From Prinia subflava (taxonomy: Eukaryota > Chordata > Aves > Passeriformes > Cisticolidae), in assembly GCF_021018805.1 (NCBI RefSeq), contig NC_086247.1:92178140-92242139 (forward strand): a stretch of DNA of 64,000 bases, written 5' to 3'. Numbering within the stretch: position 1 is the stretch's first letter; the number at the start of each line of letters is the position of its first letter. The position numbers and the translations under genes were made by a program. Shown piece by piece: positions 21,701 to 34,400 of the stretch. The notes below the pieces were generated by a model, which saw nothing but the letters and a program-made list of their open reading frames with translations, had not been told where the DNA came from and ran no database searches.

Positions 21701-23315
21701 AATTTTTTTTTGTTGTTTTTCTTTCAGTGTTTTTATTTCACAATCATAGGGCAGGCAACTGAATGTTGGGAGCACACTGAAGAACCTAATAAATTCTGTG
21801 TGCATACAGTCTTCAGGGACATGTGTAGAGAGCTCACATAGGTAAATTTAAGCATGCACGACATGTTCAAGGTTAATTCTAGTGACAAAGCATTGGCTGC
21901 ATGCTCTGGTGGTTATGCAGTGGAGTTTAGTTCTGGCGATGCTGAATTTCATGTAATCCAGAAGAATGAATTTGAAAAGGATTGAACCATGAAAGGTAAA
22001 TTTCAACTCCTGGTAACATCCGTCCTCCTATGTGGAATATGTCCCTGTAGTAGATGCTTAAGCAATTAGCAAGTGAAGCATAAATAGCAGTGATGAAGTG
22101 AGTCCAGCATAAACACCCAGATGATGAGGAGCTTTGTAAGGTGTTCTACAGAGACATCAGTTTCACATGTCGCATGGTTCTTCATGCTTAAGGAAAATTT
22201 ATGGTAGAGTTATAAAAGCTAATAAGAGGACAGACCATTCTTTTATAACCTCAGGAGATTTCTTTGACCATGTACTCAGAGGTAGGAGCGCGACTATATT
22301 TTGATCAGGAACATTTGTAGAACACTTGAAAAAGACATGCTTGTTACCCTGGATGACTGGGGAGTAGTGGTGGAGGGTTAATGATCAGGTGCTTGTTTCA
22401 GTTTGACTACAATTTCATTTGCTGGAAAGGATGAAGTTTAGCTGCCAATGAGGACAGAGTTCTCTGTACTTTCCATGGTCTCAGCTTTTCATTAAGGTGC
22501 TTTTAATACGTCTTGGGAATGCCTTTTTTGTCAGTTGCAATGCGGATGCCTCTGTTCGTGAATTGCTGTAAGTTACTCCGGGGAGCAAGGCAAGCCTGGA
22601 TGAGTTGCTTTCTGGCTTGGTGCTTTTAAGAATTTTGAATGTAGCACAACTCAAACTGTTCTGTGTCTCCAAATACAGAACGATAATCTGTGTTGTTCTC
22701 CCTCTGTTATGCCTGAGGGCATACTGGGAGAAGAGACTGCTGTGTGATTATGGAGGCTGGCTGGAGACAGTAGAAATGCACTAAAACAGATAATAGATAA
22801 AAATTGGTTTTGGTGCTTTTCCTCATTGATGGGAACAAATAAAGAAAGACAAGGGAAAAAAAAAGAGAGAGAAAAGGACTATCAAACTGCATGTCATTTT
22901 CTTCTCTTCTTCATGGCTGGCTTTAGTTATGTTTTTGTAAGCCTGGTACGTGGTTCTCTGGCTCTCAGGTGTTAAAACGGGTCCTGTTGCTGTGTGAACA
23001 AGTAATGAAACATGTAGCAATTTTTTATCTCTCCTTGATTCGGCACCCCATCCCTGGAGTGTGTCTGCTGCTGTCTTAGCTCATCTGTGCTTTTCACTTA
23101 TGCCCTTCAATTTATTTATTTGTTTATTTATTAAATATGATACAGCTCTGTGTCTCCCCAGGCCTGCTTGGCTGTATGAGCGAGTTTGGACATTGCCTTT
23201 CTGGTTTCTTTCTAGAAGAATGTGTATATGTGTCACGCACATACACAGTTGGGATAAGGTAATGCACGAAATAGTTCAGGCATTTTTCAGCTGGAGAAGG
23301 TCTGAAAGGTCAGAG

Positions 23316-23560
23316 CTGCGGGTTCTGCAGTGGGCTGGGCAGGGGCCTTGCGCGGCGGTGCCGTGCCGGGAGGCGCCGAGAGGGAGCAGCAGTGCCTAAG
23401 CAGTGAGCGCCGCGCTCCGGCAGCCGGGAGGGCTCCGGGCGTCCCCAGCCCTGCTGGGCTCCGAGCCGCTGAACGGAGGGGCCTGCAGCATTTGGCACCT
23501 CTGAACTGCGCTCATACGCGTTTGACTAAACCCGCTTCGGTTTAAACTATTTGCTGGCGT
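23316..23560. promoter_or_regulatory. Isolated intronic CpG-rich patch
   Basis: A compact block with dense CpG (GCGCGGCGGTGCCGTGCCGG, then further CGCCGCG and CTCCGGGCG motifs) stands in AT-rich intron about 14 kb after the main promoter. It could be an alternative CDKAL1 promoter, an enhancer that escapes methylation, or the GC-rich 5' end of an unrecognised insertion. No coding frame beginning with ATG uses it convincingly. I cannot assign a strand. Confidence 0.45.
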
Positions 23561-26479
23561 TCTGATCTCATGCCGGTTTGGCTGGCAGCTTTGCTGTTAA
23601 TTAGGGAGGTTTTGTGTGTTTTGTATTCAGTTTTGTCTCGAGAGTTACCACTTTTTAGCTTCATTTAAGTTTTGTGTTGGACTCAGTTTCCCTTCTAGAG
23701 AGTCTCTGTTAAGGAGACGAGATTCATGAAGTGTAATTGCCCAAATACACCTTTCTGAAGAACTGTGCCATTTGGAAGCACTCTCTGCTTTATGTTTGCT
23801 GGTCTGGGTAGGCTGGGTTACTTTTATATACGGACTTCTCTTTGAAACATTATTTGAGGAGTTTGCTTATAACTATCCATGTATTGTTTTTGAGGAATGG
23901 TTAAAAATCTGTTTAATTTTAATAATCTTTTGTACACTGTCTTACCATGTGTATTTCACCAGGACAATAAAAACTGTAATGACTACTGAACAAACACTAC
24001 TTGTTGAAATACATAACTACAGCAGAAATAAAACTGTGAGTGTAAAGGCGATGATGTTCAGGTTAGACATCAGTATTTGTTTGGGTGCCTGACAGCTTGT
24101 CAGGGCTAGCATTTGGTAACTGTATTCACTAGTCCTAAGTTTCCAAAGCTAGCTTTTTTGTTTGTTCAAGCAAATTCTAAACAATATACAGGATGTGATT
24201 TAATGTGTTTTTTGAGGGAAAATGCCACCTGCTGTGAATTAACATTGTAAGTTGGCTGTGGGAAGGCCTAGCTGCATACTTAGCTTGTGAATTTTGTGTG
24301 CTTAGTTTAAGGTTTGTGGAAGTGCTCACTTTTTAAAAAAATCGTTCTTTAGACTGCATATAATTTTCTGAGTTTATCTTCAGGAACCTCTGAATTGTAT
24401 AATTTTCTCACTTTTCCCATCTAAATATTTTAAGTATAGTTTTGCAAAAACTTTTATTGTGAATGATATTTGAAATAGTGGAGAAAAACAAGTTGACAAA
24501 GGACTGTCTGTTCCTTGTACCTCTTGGGGCAGTAGAACTGTGCCCCGGGAGATCCTTAAGTTAGCAGGGTGTTAGTGAAATGATGTTGTGCTGCCATCTG
24601 AAGCAAAGCTGGAGCAGACTCCCATGTGACCTGTATCCTCCTCGTGGTGTTCATGGAATAGCCATTCAGTCCTGCTCTTTTTTGCCATTTCTGTACTCTA
24701 AAGCCTAATTTGAAATCAAGCAAGTTATGCACAGGCTTATATTTCACAGAAACTGAGTAATTATTTGGTCTCAGCAATACTAGATAGATAGAGAGCCCTC
24801 TCACTCTGACAGAAGTGGTAAGGCTGCTCTGCATATCAGGATGTGCAGAGAAATGACTTTAGGGCATCACAAAACTGTATGTTAGAATGTTTTATATTGT
24901 CATAACCTATTTCAGCTGTTCCTAGGAAACTTTGGCCTTGTCTTGTCCAGTTTTTTTTATTTTTGTGCTATTTTCAACCACTCGGGGGAAGTGGGGTAGC
25001 TATTATGGCCACACAGCACCCGTGGGAACCTTAAGCTGACTGAGCTGGTGCAGTCTTTCCAACACTCATGCTTAACCAGGGCGTGATGGGCCTACAGAAA
25101 TGCACATCCATCAATCTTGAATCTGCTGCTGTGAATCCTGTAGCTTTTTTGTGCTACCAGCTGGAGTTAGCAGATTAAGCTGGGGCTGAGGAACAGGCTA
25201 TTTAAGCAGAAGACCTTAGCTTTTGTCTTGTCTCAAATCCCTGGTTTTGGAATTTGCTTACAGCAAGAAGTTAAGCAGGAACTTTGTCTTGGATAACTAT
25301 AAATAGACTTTGAGTTAATTGTGCCAAAACTGAATTACTGTTGATTTGTACAAGGCACTGGTGTATAGAGAAGTGATTTTTTTGGCTTGCAATTTAATAG
25401 AAGACAGAACACTTGACTGTGGATTTTATTAGGCATTTTGGACCCTCAGCTTTTGTTGGCTAGGTTTTAAGGGTAGAATTGTGTTTGTTTGTAATTGATT
25501 CCCCAAGTGATAGTTGACTTTTGAGATTCTGTTGTTTGTTCATGGGTCGCCACTTTTCTGCTTGTCTTTATCATGCTTTGGAAAATTCACTTCCCTTTGG
25601 AAATGTTAATTTTCCTTTGTGATTGGAAAGATGTAGAACATCAGATGATGGTAAATTTGAGCACCCAGTAGTTATTTAACTAGAAGTTTGAGTCTTATAA
25701 TTGATAGTGATGGAAGGAGAGTATCAATTGAATATGGTTTGGAAGTCTTATTAGAAAATAAAAAAATTAACAAGTTCAGTTGTAAGGCAGTCACCTTTAT
25801 ATATTGTTGATGGTTCCAGATACTCTTCGTAACAGTAGAGTAGAATAAGAAAAGCACTACACTACCAGAATTTTCTGTTACAGGAGAAAAATCTGATTGT
25901 TAAAGGGTTTTTTTGTTGTCTTGATTTTCATAAAACCCCAAACTCCAGGAAACTTATGAGAGGAATGAAATGTTCTTTACTGTCTTTTTGTTAAAAATGG
26001 CTTGTTGGAAAACTTGTGTTCAGAATTGTCTTTGAGTCTGTTTATGATTTTCCAAATAAAAAACCACAGCAAAGCAAGAAAAACAGTGTCTTCTTCTGTA
26101 GGTGACTGCTAGTGCTTTTACAGGTTCTTTTACAGTTCTTTTCAGTGTTGTCAGTGGTTCCTCTGTTCACTGAGGCAGAATTCCGTTGAAATGGAGGGGG
26201 CTGGGAACTTTGCCTCTACTCTTCAGTGGCTTGAGGAGGAATTCACGTAGTTTATTAGCACCTCAGTCTGATGCTGCTCACCTGCTGCAGGCAGTCCTGC
26301 AGATTCCCAGGTGCAGGACGAGAGGTTTAGTTCTGGGGTGTAAACTGGTGCAGACGAGGACTGGGAGAGGAATCTTAAGTGGAACTGTTTTCCCTCACCA
26401 CCTGCAGGTAGTCAGTTGTAAGATTCTGTTCATGACTGACAGAGCTTCCTCTTAGACTGGGGCATTCTGTTGAAGATCA
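23561..26479. other. Intronic stretch without recognised features
   Basis: AT-rich sequence. A 106-codon frame at 23772-24092 looks hydrophobic at its start but begins with TTG, not ATG, and is not supported. Nothing else was recognised. Confidence 0.5.
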
Positions 26480-26930
26480 TAGGCCAAAAGGTACCTGGCA
26501 TGGTGAGCTCTCCTTCTCGGGGCTGGGTCATTCAGCAGCTTTTGTTTTAGCTGGGTGTTGTAAACATGCAGTGATGGAGAATTCATAACCCCTTTTGGAT
26601 GATTTACTACCTTTCTGGCTGAAGAGTGTTTCTGAGTGTGTGACCTATACCTTTTAGCACAGTTAAGCCTTTAGCTGCCTGTATGTTCTTCAGTGGGTAT
26701 GGAGAACATCTGATTCTTTTCTTCTGCATAGCAACCTTTCACATATTTGAATGTAGTTATGCCTTTTCTCCATAGGCATCTTGTGTTTAGGCTAAATAGA
26801 TCTAATTCCTAAAAGTTTCTCTCATAGGTCATGTTCTCTAGAGCCCTGACCTTTCTTGTTCCATTCCTCTGGACATTATCCAGTTTATTTATTTGCATCA
26901 ATCTTCAAGTACATTAGTTTGTTTATTAGC
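26480..26930 (-). mobile_element. Old CR1-related LINE 3' fragment, minus strand
   Basis: The plus strand shows, in order, the reversed CR1 signatures TATGCCTTTTCTCCATAGGC, GTTTAGGCTAAATAGATCTA, TCATAGGTCATGTTCTCTAG and CATTCCTCTGGACATTATCC. These correspond to the C-terminal ORF2 region (blocks for the conserved E.RL..L..L..LE/KRR segment) read backwards. It is more diverged than the other copies in the window, consistent with an older insertion. The end facing the 3' UTR (near 26500) is poorly defined. Confidence 0.75.
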
Positions 26931-28259
26931 ATGTACAATTTTGATAAATGAGGAGGGAGGTTTTTTGTTGCCTTACTCAAAATACAGTTTATGAAATCTT
27001 CAAATTAGGGTCCCAGGATAGCTGAAACCTTGATCAAACTCTTATAGAGAATAACTCTATAATAATTGACTTAATGTTTCTTGTATAAGTTGAGAAATAC
27101 TGAAATGCACATCCATAGAAAAATACTTACAGAAAATAGTTTTTGTAATGAAATTGTTGAAGATGGGGAGGTTGAAGTCTTGGTGCTGGCTTGTCTACTA
27201 TCCTGGTCAGAATGGCCTACTTCTCTGCTTCTTTTTTAATGTGCCTGAAGTGAATGCTGCTAATTTATAGAGATTCACAGTGGGTTTTTTTAATGATTTG
27301 CTTTCACAGCTCATTTAGGGCCACCACTTGTTCTTAATAACTGTTCTTAATACTAACTCTGGATTGCAGAGCCAAGGATTTTCATCACACTTTTTATTTG
27401 CTTTTATTTTTCCCCATTGTAGTTTCAAAATATTCTGACACCTTTTGGTGGGTTTTTTTAGCCATTTTAATGTAAAATCATATTAGTTCCTTGGTTTGAT
27501 TCAGTGCAAATGTTTGTGTCTTTGCATATGCTTTGAGACATGAGAAAAAAAGAAGGCAGAGTATTACCTGGACTGAGTAGGCAAGAGATGGCTTGTCTTT
27601 CATTTACCACTAAGGCTTCCTTGTGCTGAGTTAAAGTATATGCTTGTGAAACTAGAGCTTTAGACTTGGAATGCTTTGTTTTAGTGTTTTGTGCCGTGAT
27701 AGATTTCTGCAAGTATTTTGAGCAACTTGATCTGGTAAAGAATCCATCTTGATGCCATTCGTTGGGGGCCTTAAAAGATCCTTCCCCCCACCCAGTATGT
27801 TAGAAACCTTGAATTTATTGGCCTATGTAATCTGAGATGTTTCAACAGTTTTAGTCCTGACAAGCAGAGAAATCTTGGCCACTTAAAATAAGTGAAGCTA
27901 ACACTTCGGAGAAACATTAGATCAGAGTTTGATGCCAGACTTACAATAAACTTACAATAAGAATGGACTTACAGGACTACATTACAGTAAGAGTTCTACT
28001 AATGCTTGCTTAGCTTTTCCAGATCATTTTTTAGAAAGATTTTTGCAGAAGGAATAAGCTATCAAAGATGTTTTTCACACCTTCTCCCTTTTATGAGGCC
28101 AGAGTTTGGTCAGTGGGAAGAGAATTTCAGTGCTTGGTATAGATTCAGTCTTTAAAGCTTCACCTTTAGGTTTGCTTATGGCAATTGTACGGGTCACTTC
28201 CCTGGTTCCTTTGTATTTCTTCAAATGAGCAAGGACTTCACAAACTTATTTATGGAAGT
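26931..28259. other. Intronic stretch without recognised features
   Basis: AT-rich; a small 11-base duplication (ACTTACAATAA twice, near 27938-27960) is the only structure noted. Confidence 0.5.
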
Positions 28260-28375
28260 GTCACTCTCGGTGCCACAGTAACTGCCGGACCGTGAGTCAC
28301 TGCTAGATGGCGCTGTGTGACCGCACTGCCACCGAAATTGGTGCCGAAACCTTCTCGAGGACCGTTTAAAGTAAC
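28260..28375. promoter_or_regulatory. CpG-retaining patch with CTCF-like site
   Basis: About nine CpG dinucleotides occur in roughly 110 bases, against very few in the flanks. At its centre, CTGCTAGATGGCGCT (28300-28314, plus orientation) matches the CTCF core consensus CCACTAGATGGCGCT at all but two positions. Retained CpG around a CTCF motif suggests a site kept unmethylated in the germ line. Occupancy is not shown. Confidence 0.5.
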
Positions 28376-28416
28376 ATTTAGGTTAAAAATGCCGTTTTGT
28401 TGAATTTTATTTTCAG

Positions 28417-28521
28417 TTTAGTCACTTAATTGATCCCACTACAAATGATGTCCTGGCTCAGGGCCTTGCTTTGCATTGCTTGAAAGGACTCAAAAGTTCA
28501 GAGGAAACCCTAGCAAGTGAG
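28417..28521 (+). other. Exon-like 105-base open segment
   Basis: A good 3' splice site (ATTTTATTTTCAG) precedes and a donor (GAG|GTAAAA) follows a 105-base segment that is open in only one frame, exactly 35 codons, phase 0 at both ends. It reads FSHLIDPTTNDVLAQGLALH and then CLKGLKSSEETLASE. I do not recognise the peptide and it is not part of CDKAL1 as known. The phase does not fit insertion after 15710 (phase 1). Chance is a real alternative, since 35 open codons are common. Confidence 0.2.
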
Positions 28522-31393
28522 GTAAAATTTTCATTCATCTCCCACAGAAATTATTAATAATGCAGGAACATTGCATACATTAGGCTTGTGTAAATATCCT
28601 AGAAGATTATTCCGAAAAAATGAGATCCACTGTCACTTCAAATATGGTTGCAAAGGAAATGAAGCAGTGATCAGTGTAAAAATCTTTAGAGATTAGAGGA
28701 TTTGTATAATTTTTATTAATTGGTCATCATCCAAGTATGTTTGTGCTAGTTTATGAACTCTGTATTTTCCTTATTTTCAGAATCCTAGCTGGGAAAGATT
28801 AAAATTGTTTTAACTTTTTTCTAGCCTAAAATTGGACTTTTGGTTTCAGAGTGTTCTTGTAAGCAAGTAGTTGCTCATTCATGGAAAAGATCATATCCAA
28901 ATAAAGCTTTCTGGGTGTGGTACTGAGACACTTGCAACGTGATGCAGCCAGGGTTTTGTGTGTCCAATCAGGATGGCGTGAGGTTTTTTCATAATGATCA
29001 GCGTTAGCAAGAGGTTTTCACTGTGCGGGAGGTACAATGTGCTAAGCAGTCCGTTTCCTTTACTGTCATGCTTAAAACATTTTAGAAATTTTGGCAAGGC
29101 AGATTTTCATGGGTCTCAGGTACGTACACCAGGAAAGTTTGCATCTCTTAAAGATGTGGATTCTTCCGGCAAAAGAAGAAAGTTTGCTTCAGCTGCAGCT
29201 TGTTATATGTGTCATTAAAAAAAACCCAACCAAACTCCAAAGGGTCTGTGAAGTGCAAAAATGGAATTTATGTTACCAGACTGCATGTTTTCTGTGTGCA
29301 TGTGTGAATGTTTTTTTCCATTGTTAAGTGTGTTTTTTTACTTGGTTTTTTTGGGAAGGGGGAACAGATAAAGGTGGTGAATGCTGTAGTTGTTTCTTAC
29401 AGTAATGATTACGTGGATTTATTTGTGAGAGTATATTCTTCATTTACTTCCTGAGATCTTGCTGGCTGCTGTCTTGGATCACACCTCTACTGGTGTGTGT
29501 ATCAATGATTATTTGCATTGTGTATATACAACATTTCTAGTTTGACTGACCTTCCTGGCACTAATTGAAATCAGTTGTTAAATCTATACTTGAAGTTCCA
29601 GGTGTACTACCTAGCACATGCTAAGGAGCAAATGTGATATTTGGCATAACACTTAGGTTTTGGAAAAAAAAAAAAAAGAAAAATATTAGCAGAACAACTT
29701 CTCTTACAGAAAGATTCTAGGGAAATACTGAGCAGCAAAAAAAAAGTATTTTGCTTTTTTTTAGCACCAAAACTTAATTAGAACCATTTTTTTCACAGTT
29801 TTTGTGGAAAGCTCATTTGTATTGAAGAAGTGGTCTTAGGAATACTGTATACCAGAATGAAATGAAAAGTAGTTTCTAGCCATATGTAACTCAAAACATT
29901 GAAGTCATGGTGATCTGGATTGGTTTGCAATATGTGGTTGGATGGCAAAAGTTAGAAATTTATGTCTTTAAACAATGGACCACCAAAAAAGATCTGTTAT
30001 CTTAGGTGAAAGTTTCCTCAGTTTAGAAAACAATGCATAACTCCAGGAAATATATCCACAGCTGCTGATCCCTGACCATGATGCAGCACTTCTGAGGTAG
30101 TTCAGTTTCAGTCTAAAATGTGTAAGAATTAGTTTAACATAATTCTCTTTCTTATTTTGCAGGTTTTCACAGCCTTTGGTTTGAAGCAGTAAAGGGAGCT
30201 TCTAGGATGAATTAATAACGTAGTTGATTGCAGTTGAGATCTTTCTTCCTGTATCTCAGTTAATTTGGTTCTGCAGGAAAATGATTTTATAATGAAAATA
30301 ATGATTTTGTATGAACTGATTTATAGGTTCTTACTTCTTTGCGAGAACAGCCTTTATTAGAAGGACCATTATTTTTTTTTCTAGAGACCATTGCCCAAAT
30401 TTCGATTCAAGAAGGTAATTGAAAGGGTCTGCAGTTTTCAAACCTACTGTTGGTGGGCACACAAAAAAGGAAAATTAATGCAAAGTGTAAACATTTTTCT
30501 AAATTTTGGTACATATACAAAGGAAAAAAAATTGAAAATCACTCTGGACTAGGGTTGGGTTTGTTGTTTTTATGAGACCTGAGACACAGAAATACCTCCT
30601 AATCAGCCTCTCACCCCTGCAAAACCTTGTTTTAAGTTTTCATAGCTGTATTTTTTTCATTTTCATTACTACAATCTAGCTTATTGTAAAAGCAGTTCCA
30701 TTGCCATTACCATGTACTTCAGGTACCAGGAACTAAATCAAGAATAACTTTGATGTGTGGAAAGTGTGGAACTAGTTAATGTCTTGCGAACATCAAGAAG
30801 TGTGTGACTTGCGAAACAAACTGTGGTATTTGATACCGACGTGTACCCAGTCACTTTAGACACATTCCAGTATTGAAAACACATGTGCCATCTATGTTGC
30901 AAACCGTATCCTCAAGAAACAGATTCCTAAAATGAACAATTTAAAGCCTTGATTAATGAGGTGGATTTAAAATGTGTTTTAAATGGAACTACTCGTACGG
31001 CTTTCTATACACTAAAACGTGTCTTTTTTAACCTTTACAGAGTCTACAGATTTTTAGCATTGATTTCTGTAGTATTGTTTCACAAATGTTTTCTTAGTTA
31101 CACCTTGAAAATACAGTAGTGTCTTTGAGAATGTCAGTCTGGAATAAACAATTAAAATACTTCTTTGGCAAAACTTCCCCAAGCAAAAAACTGTAGAAAT
31201 GGGACTTTCTGTCCTTGTGTAAATATATGTTTCAGCTGTTACATTAAAGTGATGATAAATAAAGGACTACCTTGGGAATGCTCAAATATCTATCAGAATA
31301 GGTGTTCAAAAGTTTGTTTTTACCATACACCCGATAGCTTAGCTTTCTAAGTTAGGTCTGATTAGCTCAGTGAAAATATACTTGCTTTCCTGA
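28522..31393. other. Intronic stretch without recognised features
   Basis: AT-rich intron with an A13 run at 29664-29676. No gene or clear repeat seen. Confidence 0.5.
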
Positions 31394-31408
31394 AGCACCC
31401 CCTAGAGG
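31394..31408 (-). promoter_or_regulatory. CTCF-like site, minus orientation
   Basis: The minus strand reads CCTCTAGGGGGTGCT, matching the CTCF core CCACTAGGGGGCGCT at 13 of 15 positions. It faces the plus-oriented site at 28300, making a convergent pair about 3.1 kb apart. Short motifs of this kind occur by chance, so confidence is limited. Confidence 0.35.
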
Positions 31409-34400
31409 TAAGGAATTCAAGTGTGTTGGCTGTTTTCCTTTGACTGTATGGGGAGTTCTGGTCCTAATTCAGGCAAGACACTTAAGAGAGATGCATAGTT
31501 TGAAATGGTATGAATACCTAGTTATTAATACAGTAAGACCAACTATTTTGTTTTAACCTTATAGTCTCTCAATTGCATAAATCCTTTCAATGTTTAGTCA
31601 GCCTTACAGTTCTGCAGAGTTTTTGTGTGTAGAGGTAAGCATGAGAAATGTGTTAATAAGTTACTATGAAAGTAATGTGGTCAGGCTGACAGTACAATTT
31701 CAAGTTCAGTTCAACTTTCAAGTTTTTTATTTCTTGTTAGTTGATATTTTATTATTTGGGTGGGCTCAAGGCTTTCTGCTTTAAGTTCAGAGCTTCTACA
31801 ACATACTTAGTTAGCCATGAACAAGTTGATAAAAATGATCCTTGTTCCAGTTCTGCTTTGGCAAGTGTAGTTGCTATGCCTTTCTGATGTGCCTTGTGTG
31901 ATAATTTTATTTGTGGACCCATATGTCACCATTAAAGCAGAGAAATAGGTATACAGTTTCTTGACTCATCCTATAAACATCTGCAGATCTGTCTGTGCAT
32001 CTGACAGTAGACAGTATCTGCTTATTGGACTATCTTGCCACCTGCTCTTAAAATGCTATTTCTGTCTGAAAAGAAACAGATTCAGTCCAGTTCTGTATAT
32101 ATCCCCTATGTTTATACACTGAGCAGTATCCTATAGACTAAAAGAAACAAAACAGAAGGTGGAGGAACCACTTGGTGCAATGACACTAGTCTAACATTCT
32201 GTGATGGAGCTGTGAACATGTTTGTCTGGTAAACCACTACTGTGTTTTGCTGAATTCTATCCATGATGTTAAAATTCACACATGATTTCTTTTTGTGTCT
32301 ATGAAAAGAATAAGACTAATAAAGTTTTTCCCTAATATGATGTGTTAAATATTCTTAGTGTGTCCTTTTATGTTAGGAGTTATATGATGCTTTTGTTTTG
32401 TAAATAGTCAAACTGAAAAGTGCTGTTTTGTAGCTAAAGTTTTATGCAACATTAGTAATTAACTATTATATATAGATTTTCTTAGTGTTTGGCAATGGAT
32501 GTTTCCCACTAGGAAACAAAATCATTTTAAATAGAAGGGTATAATAAGATTCTGTTTAGAAAAAGAAGGTCAAATATACTTTTATATGTCTTTAACTTTG
32601 CACTAGACAAACTAACATTCCAAGGATGTGGGTGGTTGAGTTAAAACGATGTATAATGGATAGCTCCCCACATGAGAAAAACAAGATACTGGACCCAGGA
32701 AAGGAGAATGCTCCTTTATTTCTGCTTACACTTGCAAAGATCCATTTCTCTGAAAACTTCACAGGCATCTAATGATGACCAGCTCTTGTAGAAGAAGCTT
32801 AAGCTTGTGTCACTGTTGGTTATAATATTTGAATTTATAGATCTGAAATAGCACCTGTTATCCAGGTGCCATCCCATATTGTTTGACCGGCACATGCAAT
32901 TCAAACTTGAATCACTTCCACATGGGAGTCTCATTAAATACAGTAAGTTGTGTGGGATACATTATTTAAATTTGTCCTTGGCTACAGTGTGTGTGAATTT
33001 GATCTTATTGCCAGTAAAGAGGTGAAGGGAGTGTAAGGGTATATGCTATGGATGGTATTCAAGAGAGAAGGGATTAGGCCACACTTTAAGTCTCACTTTG
33101 TGGGGCATCAGTATGAGTGCAGAAAAATAAGTGGTTTCTGAAAGAAAGAATTCTTTTGGAAATGTTATCGTCTTGGTGCTCCCTGTGGAAAGTTTAGTCC
33201 CTCTATGGGAATGGCAATTAAAAAGAAAGATTCTGGTTTTGCTATCAGTAATAGAATAGTTCTTCACTTTATTCTTAGTCGCTTTCAAATCTGAAGAAGA
33301 AAAAGAACCTTCTGAGTTAGGAGACCGATACCACTCTTTTCCTGGAAGGTATTTAATGCAATTGTCAGCTACGCTTGAGGAACAAACTTCGGTTTATGTG
33401 TTCCATTTCAGGTTTTTTGGGTATCTCCCTATCCAGTTTATTTGCTGTGGTTACCATAAAATTCCAAGTACTTGCATTCAGCCTGGTGGGCATAACCATC
33501 ACCTCATTCAGCAGCAGAAGTGAGATACAAGGAGTGAGTGGGCTGTGTGTGTTGTGTGCTGTTAGTGCTCTGTATTGCTATAAGAAACACTGTAACTGAG
33601 GAACTATGTGCATTGTTAAATGTGAGGATATTTCTGGGCTTCAGTATAGTATACTGACTACAAACCAAAAACCTCAACCCTGAAAGTGTAATGTAAATAT
33701 GTTAAGTTAGAAAAAAAACAAACCCCAAGCAGGTAGATATTTACCCTAAAACGGTGACAAAATTATTTTTTTTACCAGGCTGAGATTGCCTTGACTTTGT
33801 TTACACTGTTCTCAAATGTATCACTTACGAAAGGCAATAATTTTCTGAAGTGACCAGACACAAATATCTAATGGGGAATGAGCTTTGGTTATCACTTTTT
33901 CATTGCTTTGATATCTAAATGAGATTATTTTGAAGAAATGTTTTGGTAGCTTTCTTAGTATCTTAAATGGGTGCTGAAATCTTTAGTGGGCTGCCTTGAA
34001 AATGCTGTTGGTAGGTTGGAAAAGTAGCAATTGTTCAGAAAGGTGGTTTATGTGAGGGGGCATTCAGATTTTGAGAGAAGGTGGTCTAAGTCCTTCAGCT
34101 GCAGTGATGTTTCTGTATGGGAGCTATTCAGAGTAGATAGCCCATTGTGAACTTTTTAATATAGATTTTAATTAGAGTGCTATTCCTACCACCTGCTGAA
34201 GTAGACTTGGAATGTCTGCTGACCTGAAATGAATGCACGTGTTCAGTATTAATACTGCATGTCTGGATCCAGACAGCAATCTTTCATTTTGACATGCACA
34301 TAGTCAAAGTAAATTAATGTTTAAAATCTGAATACTTGAAGTTCAGCCAGAGTGCATTCATAATTATCTTCAGGCAAGTTTAAATGGAAATGCATGTGCT

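Larger units (their letters stand above)
15980..23310. other. Intronic stretch, mostly featureless
   Basis: Apart from the palindrome/TEAD cluster and the 205-codon ORF, I see no gene or clear repeat. A further inverted repeat (TTAATGTA…TACATTAA) lies near 17204-17225, and a TTTATT-rich run at 23108-23133. The part at about 20500-22700 has somewhat higher GC content with many short open frames but no recognisable product. Confidence 0.5.

Noticed and set aside
23772..24092. 106-codon plus-strand frame with hydrophobic start, downstream of the CpG patch
   Set aside because: It begins at TTG and the first in-frame ATG is near the end, so it is not a credible eukaryotic coding start; no family resemblance.
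28339..28350. TGGTGCCGAAAC, resembling a retroviral primer-binding site beginning TGG
   Set aside because: No flanking LTR, polypurine tract or gag/pol remnant was seen, and twelve bases are not enough.
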